A stretch of 64,000 nt of DNA from Colius striatus (taxonomy: Eukaryota > Chordata > Aves > Coliiformes > Coliidae), in NCBI RefSeq assembly GCF_028858725.1, contig NC_084773.1, positions 22,328,850 to 22,392,849 of the forward strand. Reading direction: 5' to 3'. This document shows, piece after piece, positions 24,301 through 36,462 of this stretch. Made by a program: the position numbers and the translations under genes. The notes under the pieces were generated by a model. The model was not told the origin of the DNA and ran no database searches. It was given only the letters and a program-made list of their open reading frames with translations. The number at the start of each line of letters is the position of its first letter. Position 1 is the first letter of the stretch.

Positions 24301-27300
24301 GGACATAAATGAGACATAAAGACCATAAAGTGTTATAGCTATCATTTTCTGTCAGTCAGTCATAGTCACCACTTCTAAGCCACAACACGCCACAGCATGT
24401 GTTCTCCTTTGGCTTTCTGGTGACTTCCAGAGAGCTATGCCAATGTTAGGTGAGGTTAAAAGTCAACCAGTTCCCTCAAAAACCATCTTGAAGATCACTC
24501 CTCATGTTGTGTCAGACTCTAAGATCCCAGGAACATCCTCAAAACAATGTGAATTGTTCTTCGGAGTTGTTAGTGTAGAAGTAGTTGGGATGCAGCAGTG
24601 ACTTATCACAAATAATTTCCTTATTGTGATCTACCTTGTTTAGGGATTTAGGCTTCTTTTGTCTGTCTTCTATAAGACACAAACCATATGCAAAAATCTT
24701 TCTGCTTTCAGAAATTCTTTGTTTGAACCACCCGCAACTGCACATGGAGTGTTGTTATCAAAGCAGAAATAGCAGTACACTAAGAGATTTTACATTTTCT
24801 TTTGATAAAGCAATGATTGATAAAAGAAATAGCACTCAGCTAATTGGTTTCAGATGCCTGATACAACAGCTTTGAGAGGGAGTTTATCAACTCTGCGGAG
24901 GCAGCTCCCAGACCTAAAGAGGACAGAAAAAGGCATTTCAGTTTGTAAGGTAACTGTCTCACTCCAGTATGGAGTTCTGGCTCAACAGACACAGGCTGTG
25001 CCTGGTCATCACATTGTCTGTGGACAAGGAAGAAGAGGAAGCATACAGAAGTCTGAATACAAACTTCCTGAAGGTGCTGTGACCCATGACAAAGAGCGAA
25101 TCAGAAAAGATATTTATTTCTGCTAACAAACACCTAAAGACTGTCTGAGATGTACTCCTAATATGTCTGCTTCATTTTGTCTTCCCTTCTGTGCCTCAGG
25201 GGTTGAGTGCTTTAAACACTGTCAGAGTATCTGGGTTGGGGTACAAGGCACAATTATTACATGGGTTAGTGCTATCATTAAATAGTGCAACATTTTCTCA
25301 TTTGTGCAGAAATACATATCTAAATTAAATGCAGAGCTACTAATGAAACAATAATATTTACTACACACTTCACTACCTCATCATAGTTAAACATAATTGA
25401 GTTGTGTCTCAGTTCTACCTGGAAGTAACCTGTGAAGAATGGTGTCACAGAGCAGCCTCAGAGGACCTCGAATTCTCTCTGACAAGCAGTAATTAAATAA
25501 CTGTTTGCGATATTTCTTTTCTAAATAATCTGATAAATTAGCCCCTGTATTTGATAAAATAAGCAAAGATGAAGAGCACAATTTGTTGCAATCCTAGAAT
25601 TACTTGCACTGAGAATCATGATGAAGGCAGAAGAAATATTTCAGTCTTAGTCCTAGGAATGTCTAGCCCCGTGCCAAGAAGTCCTGGCCCTTCTTGATCC
25701 ATCTGATCAATACGCTGAATTAAGTCAACTGGGGCTGAGCAGTCCCTACAATTTATGCAAGAGCATGGCATGGAAAGGAAGAAAGAGGAATGAGACTTTT
25801 TCAGTGATTACTGGCAATTAGATCTGATGATGCTTAACAGTGACGCAGTTAATGCTGGTTTAAAGCCAGGCTTGCCCCCATTCTACCCTTTCTATGCCTC
25901 CAGCTGTGTGACTGTACTCTGTTCCTTGCACCAGCAATTAGTTGTAAAACTAATGAGTTTGTTGAACCAAGATAATAATCTGAGAATTATCATCAATTGC
26001 TGGTTAATGACAAGGTCTCCGATTTTCGTTTTCTCCTCAATCTTTACGCTCCCCTAAAGGTAGTTTGTTCACTGTGTCAGAGATCCTAAGGAGAAATGCT
26101 TCCCTGACAAAGAATCCTGGTGGAAGTCTAAGGCCTGTCACCTAGCCAAACAACACAATAAAACTTCTTTCTCTGATGTTCAGTGGCTAAATTAGGAAGT
26201 CAGAGTGTTCTTATTTTCAACTCTTGTATAAGAAGGAGCAAGATGTAATTTAAAGACATCTTGTTCAGTCAGAAACATCTAAATGGTCATTGATTGCTCT
26301 TCCTTAGTTGAATGTGTGAGTCTCTTTAAAAGCAGAAACTGTTTGTTATTTGTGCTCTGTCCTTGTTGCTAGATAGGCTACAGGACTTGTGTCAACAATA
26401 CTGGAATAAAAAATAGAGTCTGAACAAGGCAAGCCTGAACTCTTAACACTCCTGAGATCCAGGAGGATTCCACTGAATTGAGATGAAGAAGTTCAGGCCC
26501 AGTTACTTTGCTTAAGAAGCATCTGCAAGGACCTTGGAGAAGAATCACCCCAGAAAATATCCTCATGTATGGACATTTGACAATGTTTGCATAGATTAGC
26601 TGCAGAGATCTATAGAATCCCCTTCCATTTTTATGGGTAGAAAAAATGGCTCTGCCAGGCTATCGAACATTTCTGGTGCCAATTTAAAGTGGGATTTACC
26701 AGCAGCTGTAGCATCCACTGAATGTGCTTAAATTAGATTTCTTTGTGAGGAAATTTATTCTAGAATCTTCTAACCTTCAAAAAACTGTTATTTTTTAGCA
26801 TTCACTGTAAAGAAACTTTCTTTTGAAACTACACATCAACTTAATTTGATTTTTTTTCCCCCCACATACCACAGCAAAAATAATACACAGTCACTTCATG
26901 AGTCATTTGTTTATCTCAGTGCCTTTGAAGCATAGATCTGATCAAGGACATTAAAATGTTTTCTAAAGCCAAAAAACAAATAACCACAGACTTTGAGCAA
27001 CCTCTAGTGATATCAAATCAGATGACACATTATTGCTCATTTAACTTGATCTTGTCACTTGGATTTCCCAGAGATAGCACCTAAACTCTGCTAAAATCAC
27101 AGACTTAAGAATGTCTGTACTTCTTCAAGGGCTGAAGCTGACTCACATTCTACTGTCACACCCAGAACGAGAGGACAGTCGTCAGACATCCCTGGTACCC
27201 AGAGGCTACCACCATTACATATGTTGTCAGATCTTCAAAACACGAAAGTACTCAAGACTGTAAACCTGGCTACTTTATTTGTGCCTAAATGAGAAAGATA

Positions 27301-30300
27301 AATCTTTGAAAATTTCATCACATAGCTGTCAATTCATCATCATTAGCTAGTTTATTGAATTTTTTTATGTTGTCAGTTTGCCAGGGAGCTGAGAACTCTG
27401 AATTAAGTGGTAACAAAACTGTTGTAGTCCTGCAGACTGCTCAATTATACTAGGAAGGTCCAAACAACATCACCATGTAATTAGGATCCTGAAGCAGAAG
27501 TCCAAGTGAGACAAGATTTATTGCATAATCAGATACTGTTTTACTTCATAATGTCCCCAAACTCTCTACTACTATACATCACTGGCCCTATAATTAAGTG
27601 GTGTGCTGCTACAAGAAGGTAAAAGGACTTAATAACCTTGCAATTTAAGTCTGCTTTACAATAAGCACACTGTGTCCAGCTTGACTGACAAAACTGGCTT
27701 CTTTAAGCAAGCCAGGAAAGAGAGCTGCTAACTCAGAGCCAGCTTTACTAATAGTTCTGAGGTCCCCTGGATCTACAGTTCTACTGGGTCTGGCTGGGAT
27801 GGAGTTCACACAAGTACTAAGCAGTCTGCCATGTCCAAGTGCTTAGAAAGTAACAACTGCAAGACTATCCTCTCTTGATTTGCTGCCATTTTACATGTAT
27901 GCTGTATGAAACTCCCTATGTAAGACCAAGTTAAAGTCTACTCTCTGGAGAAACAGCAGTTGGCAGGTTATAGGCCTCAGTAAGATGGATATAAAATTTT
28001 GCTTGTGGAAGGCAAAATACACGTTATCTGTCAAGAGCACTGGGGATCTGGCTGTTCAAGTGGAGAATTGAAGTTTTTCTTGGGACTTCTGCACACTTTT
28101 TTTTTCTATATTAGGCATCCATCTCATACTACAGACAGAGGACAGAAATGCAAAATGTAAAAGCCTTTAAGTAGCTCTCTGCAAGTTCATCTTCATTCTT
28201 ATATCTGCACAAGGTCTTATACCAGTCTTTACCTAGGAGCTTTAGACAAGCTTTTCACAGTTGGCAAACCTTGCAGACCCTGAACCTGGGGTGATGAGCT
28301 CACAGGCAGAAATTATGAGGGATGTACAGAACTCTTTATTCTGCAAACATCTCATTCTTAGCTAGATTAGAGTTACTCCTGTCCATCCGAGAGGTGACAG
28401 GCATATGTAACTAAGGTAAAGGCAGTGTGCTGCATTGAAATCTCCAGATTCTTTTCACAGCACCATGATAAATAACAGCTGAACCATCACTGATAGAACC
28501 AAACTCCAGCTGAAGATGTGAACTACTTAATATAACCCAGCTCCAGATGAACTAATACTCTCCCAGATGTGGATATTAACTTAGTACCAACTTAGCAGTA
28601 TTTTTCAGATCCTCATTACAGGCTGTATTGACCAATCCTAAGTACCCTGTACAACGTAAGTAAAGAAAACTGCTATGTGCTTGTTTTCTTCCTGAGTAAG
28701 TCTGTGTTTACATAACTACTTTGCTTGGTACCTGGCCCCATACAGAACTGAAAGTGATTCTAATAAAGACAGAGCTACTGGGTTTCAATAAAAGCACAAG
28801 CAGTTGTAAAAGGTTAATAAGATTTACTCTGGCTTTGGCTTAGAGATCATTTCTTATTCAAAGGACAAAGGAATGCTTATAAAGTACAGTTAGTAATGGC
28901 ACTACCTGTTTATCAGGCAATCCTTGGCATTTCCAGAATTTCTCCATGCAATGAGACTCAAGCTTCACTTACTCAACATAAGCAGCAGAGGCTCAGAACT
29001 AATCACAAATTATTGCTGAGATCTTCCAGAAAGTATTTTAAGAACAGTTTATCAGCTTGTTGTTCTTGGTGAGCCATTTCAAATGTCAAAATGTTGCATT
29101 ACATTTTTGATTAATAGCTACAAAAATGTAATGTTATGAAAGTTTTAACTCTGCATCTTCCATGATGGCCTCTGAGCCAGTCATGGAAATGCAGGTCTAA
29201 AAAGAACTTAAGAATATTTATTCACTTTTTTTCCAGTTGCTTTACTTTTTTTTATAGTTTCTAGATGTATAAGCATTTCTGACGTGACCTATAGATCAAG
29301 ACAGATCAACTTTTTCACAAAAGAATTGTTTTTATTACTGACCTTTTTATTAATGATCCTTTGAAGTAATTCTAAACCCTGAATTGTCTCACACTGCAAG
29401 CTGAAAATCAGTGATGCATTATAGATATCTCTGCATTCAGGGATAGGAAGGCCAAGCCCAACCATTCCAGGAGCGCATTCTAGAATTTCATCACACCATT
29501 TAAGTGTGTCAACACAGAACATTTAAAATCTGATAGCAGCTTTAGACAAGGGAAGAAATAAATCCAGGGGAGAAAACTGTTTATTAAAGTCATCAGTTGT
29601 TTGTAGAAAGAATCCTGAGAAACTGCTGATTTAACAGGATGTTATATAATTGTTTATGGGCCAAGGAAAGTGTTCATATCACAAACTGTCACACTAAAGC
29701 TCCCCTGCAGTCCAATCAAACACAACTTTTTTATTTACCTTTTTCTTGACTTAAATTTGCACATCAGGCCCACTGGGCTTGGTGAATTCTACTTCCTTCC
29801 TGAAAAAACCCACCAACCTAACTCATTTATTAAAAACACTTCATGACTTCTTGTCACAATCTGAGATTTTCAAAGCATGTCACAAGCATCAAAAGTCATT
29901 GTATTGTATCCCTATTGCTTCTTTGTGGACAGGGAATGCTAAACTCAGGTATTTAAGGGTCTACCTAATTTCAGTCAGCATCTATGAAAAGTCTGACTGA
30001 TTTTAGCTACAGTTGGATTTCTGTCTTAATGTACCACTAAGAGTCACAGAGCAATTCAATGGGAGAGACAGAAATAGAATACAGCTGTCCCAATTCTCAG
30101 ACTCCATTCTAACCAAATAACTATGTGACCCTCCAGCTTGGTGCTTATAAAAATACACCAGCTGCTGTAGTTTGCATCTGCAAACCACTCTCTAACTGCT
30201 TTTAAATATGTCTTCACTCATATTCAGGCTCAAACCAAAAGGCCTAGTGGGAAGGGAGTGACCAGAGAGTTGAAAGGCTTAAAGACTTTGTGCCTCATAG

Positions 30301-31500
30301 TCCTCTTAGCAGAAGCAGGTATCAAATGACTTGAGGAACTTTTACTCTAGTGCTACATGTTCATTCACTGAGGTTCCCTTAGGATGCACAGAGTGTGACA
30401 GCTGGGCAGATGTGCAGAGGGAGCCACAATAAGATTACAGAAGCAGTTTCTAAAAGCCCAGACTACTGTGGTCTCAGCATAGACCTCATCTTACTGGGCC
30501 CGTACATGACTTTATGTGCCCATAAAGCATGACAACCAATCTTTGGCCTGCAGAACAGGTTTAATTATAATCTCTGCCCCTAAATGGCAGATGAATAACC
30601 ATTGATTCTCACTTCATGATGTTTACTTGTAAACAAACTCATTAAGCACCAGTGGAGAAGTCTATTATTATTGCAATGACTCTGAAAGTTATAAAGATGA
30701 AAATTACATAAAGATCTTTGTTGTTAATGTAGCTAGTAGTACAATATTAAAATAATCTTACTTGAACAATTGGTCGTGGAGTTCTTCTTCCTCCTCTCAA
30801 AATCTCTCTGTTGTACATCAAGCTTCATCTAACTGACTATGAATGACAGGCAAGGGGACAGTTCTAAACTGAGCACTCTATGAACTTACCTCTTATTAAC
30901 AAGGTAATTCACTCAACTCTCCGAAGAAGGGACTTGTTAACCTATTGTACTCTACACAATGTGCACATCTAAGAACTGTATTAGATCTGTGGTGGCTTCT
31001 GTGGTTAGCCGAGTACAAGCTGTAGCGTTTCCCAGCTGATTTCTAGCCACTAATCCAAACCTTTGATACAGCGTAGGCTTGGATTTCCAGTAGCAGCTTC
31101 CTGTTTCACTGGTGTCATTAGTGATGGGTGCAAGCAATAGAAACAAAAAGCCCCTAAAGTACTCTCTTTGCCAAATGGTTTGCAGACACAGTGGGCACTA
31201 ACAGACAGTAGCAGGTTTTCTAAGACCTTCACATAATAGTCCTTGCTGGAACCAGAGAGCAAAAACTCCAGTTGTCTTCATCCTGATGGTAATGTGAAGT
31301 GACTGGAGTCCTTATAAGCCTGTCCTTACAACAGGGAAAAAATCCTTCCAGGATAAAATGACTGTGTTCTTTCTTCCTTTTGAAACACTGCAGTAAAGCT
31401 TACAATCAATTGCAACCTAGCATTGATTACCTACAACTACTAAAACCAGCTACTAAAACTCTTGAAATACCACATTTATGCCCAGCACAACTGACATGAA
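18348..31500. other. Gene desert, mostly unique sequence
   Basis: No coding exon, RNA gene or full transposon is recognised in about 13 kb. Open frames are all short for this composition. It holds one duplicated segment (20,100-20,480) listed separately, and A/C-rich low-complexity sequence near 22,460-22,505. Distal regulatory elements for TRH could lie here, but nothing in the bases alone shows them. Confidence 0.55.
20100..20480. repeat. Possible unclassified repeat with internal duplication
   Basis: This C/T-rich segment differs from its AT-rich surroundings. It contains a 17-base direct repeat (tggattgacttcccagc) at 20,143-20,159 and 20,245-20,261, 102 bases apart. Short motifs such as ctgcc and gacc recur throughout. 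It looks like a diverged interspersed repeat or an old tandem duplication, but I cannot name a family. Confidence 0.35.
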
Positions 31501-31521
31501 TACTCTATCCGCTCACTCATA

Positions 31522-31623
31522 CACCTACAGGTGTATGCACACATGCATGGTAGGTGTAGGAGTATGTATATATATGTACATGTGTAGGTGTACATGTAGG
31601 TGTATGTATATATACCTACACTT
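31522..31623. repeat. TG/TA-rich imperfect tandem repeat
   Basis: Imperfect units of the type taggtgta plus catg or tatgtatata recur across about 100 bases. The segment is partly self-complementary because it begins and ends with cctaca and contains several taggtg units. It is a small degenerate minisatellite. Confidence 0.7.
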
Positions 31624-31890
31624 CATTTTAACTCTTTTGGGATGAACAGTTTCAGTTTTACTTCTGCATAGTACTTACCATAACAGGATTCTGATCTTCA
31701 CTATTGCTGTGCTGCAGGACTCTTAAAACGCAGTAGCCTAAAAGATAAAATGACTAATCTTACTTCAGGAAGAATAACACATGGTGAGCAAATTTAAGCC
31801 CTCACAAAATAAGCAGACCACATAACCTAGTAACTAATAAGAACAATATAGCCACTAAAAAAAAGGTCAAGAACAGTTCATTTGGTAAAA

Positions 31891-32040
31891 CATAGAATCA
31901 CAGAATGGTAGGGTTGGAAGGGACCTTTAGAGATCATCTAGTCCAACCCCGCTACACAAGCAGATTCACCTAGATCAGGTCACATAGGAACATGTTCAGG
32001 CAGGTCTTGAAGATCTCCAAGGAAGGAGACTCCACAACGT
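31891..32040 (-). mobile_element. CR1 LINE 3'-end fragment
   Basis: The plus strand starts with catagaatcacagaatgg, the reverse complement of the CR1 terminal octamer repeat, followed by gggttggaagggacc and the agtccaacccc motif. It continues through the 3' UTR and the very end of ORF2. It is a short 5'-truncated insertion, moderately well preserved. Confidence 0.9.
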
Positions 32041-35000
32041 GCATAATAATGCATATAAATACTCAAAAGCACATTGAAACAACAGAAGGGAGCAATACTT
32101 GAACTAACTGTTCATCAGCTGATAACTGGAATCAACTTTGTTAGTAACAGCAAATCCCTGTTCAAAATTCCTTTCCGTGTCTGATTCCAGATTGCACCTC
32201 CATGAAGAACAGCTGTCCTTGGTTATTGTGTATAGATAGGCATAAATGCAGCTGCCTTGCTGATATGGTCCTGCTTCCCCTTCTTCTAAGACCAACACAG
32301 ACAGTTTGAAAGCAAATCACTTTTGAACCACATCCTTAAGGCAAGGGTTAAGGTCACTTTACCGAATAATCTATAAAATGAACAGATGTCCTTTACAGCA
32401 ACTGAAAGCAATAATAAGAAATAAAATTATTAATTTTTAAAAGCTGCTATAGCAATGTCTGAATTTCAGGATGAAGATATTCTATAGTGACTCTCATGGA
32501 CCACATCTAGAATTCCTCATTTTGCTTTTACCCCATCTTATTTGTGCTCCCACTGCGGTCTCTCACTTCTAACCCCTGGGCATGTATTATGCCTTCAGGC
32601 GCTTCTGAGCCTATATCTTTGATATGTGAAGAAGCAGGTACTGGTAGGTGGGATTTTCAAATACGCTCTGTGCTGATTGCTCACAGTGAACTTGTCAGGA
32701 GAACTAGCTGCAAGCTGAAGATTGGTGACTTTAAAAGCCAATCAGCACTTTCAAACACTTTGGGCCAAATACTACATCTCTTTATCATCTCTTCTATCTC
32801 TTGAAAATTTTCTCATATGACACCCAATTATGTCTTCTCTATCATAATTAGGATGTGTTAGCAGCAAGTGTAAAGGAATAGCACTGGGGAAACAAATTAG
32901 CACATTACTACTTTAATTGCTACGGGAAGTTGTGACCTCCTATTTACAAGCCTTCAGCTGGCTTTCCAAGTTACTTGACAATGTGACTCAGACTTACTTC
33001 TTCAAAGGAAACTGCATGTCCCATTTCTATCATACCAAATCAAATTTCCCTAATTCTCTTCTTCCTACATCATGAAGCTCATCCCAGCTTAAAACCAGCA
33101 TCTTGGCACAGAACACCAAGCTGCAAATTTGCTTTGTCCAATGATTAATTCCCTTTGGAAGTGAACAAGAATCTCTTGAGTGCTGTCATTAGCAGCTGTG
33201 AAAAAGTAATAGGCTGGGCAGCTGTTGTCTTTTGTGCCTGGAGGCAAAGGGTCTTGCTTGTTTCATTAAGTGATATTATTTAGTTTGAAATATTCTGAAC
33301 TGTCCCTGAAATAAAAGACAGGTCACAGTGATTCTCTTTCTGAAGATTATCTCCGTCTTCCCAAATCACAGGGCTCTCTTGACTAGAAAACTATAGAAAT
33401 GACTCTGCATAAACACCATGGAGATAATTGCAAAATAAAGAAACATTACAGTGAATCCATTGAAATCTTTAATTCCAAACTGCCACCATCCCAGAAGGAA
33501 CAAACTGAGTCAGACTGACTCTTAAGTGTATAATTAAGCCTGTCAAGTTCTGACTCTATAATATGCTGTTTAATATTGAAAAGTCTGTAAGTAACCCAAT
33601 ATGTGGGATTAATGTCTTAAAGTTTTGGGTTTGCTTCCTCATGAAGCTATGAAACAATTTAGCTGATACAAGCAACACGTTATTTTTACTCCTTTTGGCA
33701 ATATTTTAATGCTATGTGGGACACTCCCCCTTTCCTCCGATTTAATAGCCTTCCCTGGCCTTTATGGACTTAAATTGGTGATGGGAGCTCTGTGCGTTCC
33801 ATGTGGAATTCACTCAGTAATTCTATTAAGAGCTTCCCTGCACAGAAATTAATGTTCTCATCTCACTCAATACTTGTCCCATTCATTATTTAAAACAAAA
33901 GCCTTAATCTCTCCCTATATTAAGGTTCCTCAAAGGATTTTTTATTAGTTTCAAGGAATTCAAAAGATTAAGCTCCAACACTTCTGTGTTTGCAAAATTA
34001 TAAAGCTCTGGGGCTCACAGAGCAGAAAGTTTTCCCATTTCTGGAATTTTTGAGAAGGAGAGTGTCAATTGAAAGTTACAGAACCTTCAAAAAAGGCCCT
34101 TTGCTGGTTTTCCCCACCACTTTCAGATCATACTTCAAGTGATATTCAGCATTAGCCAACAGAACTTCCAATGATTTCACCAGATTATCTAGGACAATTC
34201 ATTCACTTGGATTTAACTCACAGCTGCCCTCAGAAGGCCTCTGAAATCACATAACAAACAAGTATTTCCCACCACATGTGCCTGCACTAAGCAACAGTAG
34301 AAGCAACTCAGCTGGGAATCAGTGCTGGAATAGAGAACATGGTAGAGGAGTTGCTATAATTTCCCCTCCTAGCATCTATATTCCCAGCTACTGGAAATGA
34401 ATGGAAAAACTGTTATCGTTCCTCAATGTTCTTATTTTTTGTTGAATCACAACAAAGCCAACCGTGCTGTGACATGTTGTGCTGCTGACTATCCTGAAGC
34501 TCCTCTAGTTGGGTGTGTCTATCACAAGGTAGCTCACTTGTGCTAATGATGCTGTGACTACAGTGGGCTGCATTTCTAAGACTTAGTCCAAATGTCATTA
34601 AATCCACTGAACACTATCTAAGCCCATATCCTTAGCAAAGGAATTTTGAGGACTAGGTAGATAAAACTTGTTTGGAACCCTGCCTCCAGCAATGATTCAT
34701 ATTTAATACAAGACTGATGTATTTTTATCCTTAGTATCCAAATTTGTTTGTTATCCTATAGTTCAAGAAAAGAAGAGCAGTTTCCATAACAACTTCTACT
34801 TTTTAAGATTCCTAGGGGAAAGACTGCACTAAAGAAGACCAACGTACTTCAGTTACCCATCTCTGACAGTGGACAGAGCAAGGTGTCCCAAGGAAAATGT
34901 AAAAATGCAAAAATCTGCCAAGGGGAACTTTCTGCCTAACTCCACGCTGCCACAGTTGACTGATGGCGCAAAACATGAGTGTTTATGCTCTTTAAAACAG

Positions 35001-35814
35001 AGATGAGGCTTGGGTTAGCAGCAGATTTTCTCTTTATTCACCTTCAAGATCTTTTGGGAACCAACAACTGTGTGCTCAGTGACAAACTTAATGATAAGGC
35101 CAAACTATTATGAACACTGACACGGAGGTGGGCAAATGCTCAGCACAAGTAGAGGACTCAGGCTCCAGAGCTGAGCCAGCAATCCAAGCAATAAGCAGGT
35201 TGGAGAGAGGATGAACATAACCCTCAATCCTCATAGCTCACGTGTAAGGTTCTGACATTGGGTTTGAAGGAGTTGTCTGTTTCTCAGTTTCTCACTTAAA
35301 AGCCCTTTCAGAAGCTGGTGCACCCTTGAGAATGTTTAGAAGAAAAATAAGAAACTTCATCAACAGAACTGATACAGAAGCTCAGGGGACTCAAGGTCCC
35401 AGTGGTAAAAGACAGCAGCTGCACAAAGAGGTTGAGGATCACAGTGGCACTGAAACACTGTATTTAGGTGTGAAACATGATAGTTGGATATTTCTGTGCA
35501 ATCCTATAACCAGTCACAGATATATATACTGGGAGACAAACCTTGTGCTGACACAAGCTCTGGGTAAGTCTAGGGTGTCAGTAGGTTTGTGATAGTCAGA
35601 AAAGTACAGCTTGAGAGATGGCTCTGGAGCCTGAGAAGAGAAACTCTCCCTTCTCCCCATGAATTCAGCTCAGAGTGTCATGTGTAACTGTGCAGTTAGT
35701 GGGAAGAAAGGACATTAACACTTATAAAACAAATTTTCAGAAATCTTTTAAATAGAAAAATCACCTGCAGTGAAAATGAAACTAAAAAAAATGTGCTAAA
35801 AAAAGGGAAAGCTT
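32041..35814. other. Intergenic, nothing recognised
   Basis: AT-rich unique sequence with no exon-like frame, RNA gene or repeat that I can identify. Confidence 0.55.
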
Positions 35815-35820
35815 ATTATC

Positions 35821-36462
35821 CTGATTGATAATAAGCTAAATAGGAGCCAGCAATGTGCCCTTGTGGCCAAGAAGGCCAATGGCATCCTGGGATGCATCAA
35901 GAAGAGTGTGGCCAGCAGGTCAAGGGAGGTTCTTCTCCCCCTCTACTCTGCCCTGGTGAGGCCTCATCTGGAGTCCTGTGTCCAGTTCTGGGCTCCTCAG
36001 CTCAAGAGGGACAGAGAACTTCTGGAGAGAGCCCAGCACAGGGCCACCAAGATGATCAGGGAACTGGAACATCTTTCATATGAGCAAAGGCTGCAGGAAC
36101 TGGGGCTGTTTAGTCTGGAGAAGAGGAGACTGAGGGGAGATCTTATTAACATTTACAAATATCAGGAGGTTGAGACATCCCTTTTTTCTATAGTGGCCAG
36201 CAACAGGACAAGGGGTGATGGGATGAAGCTGGAACACAAAAAGTTCCACTTAAATATAAAAAACCCTATTTCAGTGTTTCAGTGAGGGAGCCCTGGCACA
36301 GGCTGCCCAGAGGGGTTGTGGAGTCTCCTTCCTTGGAGGTCTTCAAGACCTGCCTGGACACGTTCCCATGTGACCTGATCTAGGTGACCCTGCTTCTGCA
36401 GGGGGTTGGACTAGATGATCTCTAAAGATCCCTTCAAACCCCACCATTCTATGATTCTATGA
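35821..36462 (+). mobile_element. CR1 LINE 3' part (ORF2 C-terminus and 3' end)
   Basis: From about 35,821 the plus strand encodes the CR1 ORF2 C-terminus. LIDNKLN begins it, followed by [16 protein letters not shown], then [20 protein letters not shown], then [13 protein letters not shown], open to 36,285. The 3' UTR follows and the element ends in two ATTCTATG octamers at about 36,462, the signature CR1 terminus. About 640 bases remain of a multi-kilobase element, so it is 5' truncated in the RT region. The long intact frame suggests it is younger than the other copies here. Confidence 0.93.

Noticed and set aside
27777-27850. Short similarity to the start of the avian LTR seen at 17,763 (tctggctgggatggagtt)
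   Set aside because: Only about 20 bases match and the following sequence does not continue the LTR order, so a fragment cannot be supported.
35853-36083. Second plus-strand frame within the 35.8 kb CR1
   Set aside because: It is an out-of-frame shadow of the CR1 ORF2 C-terminus.
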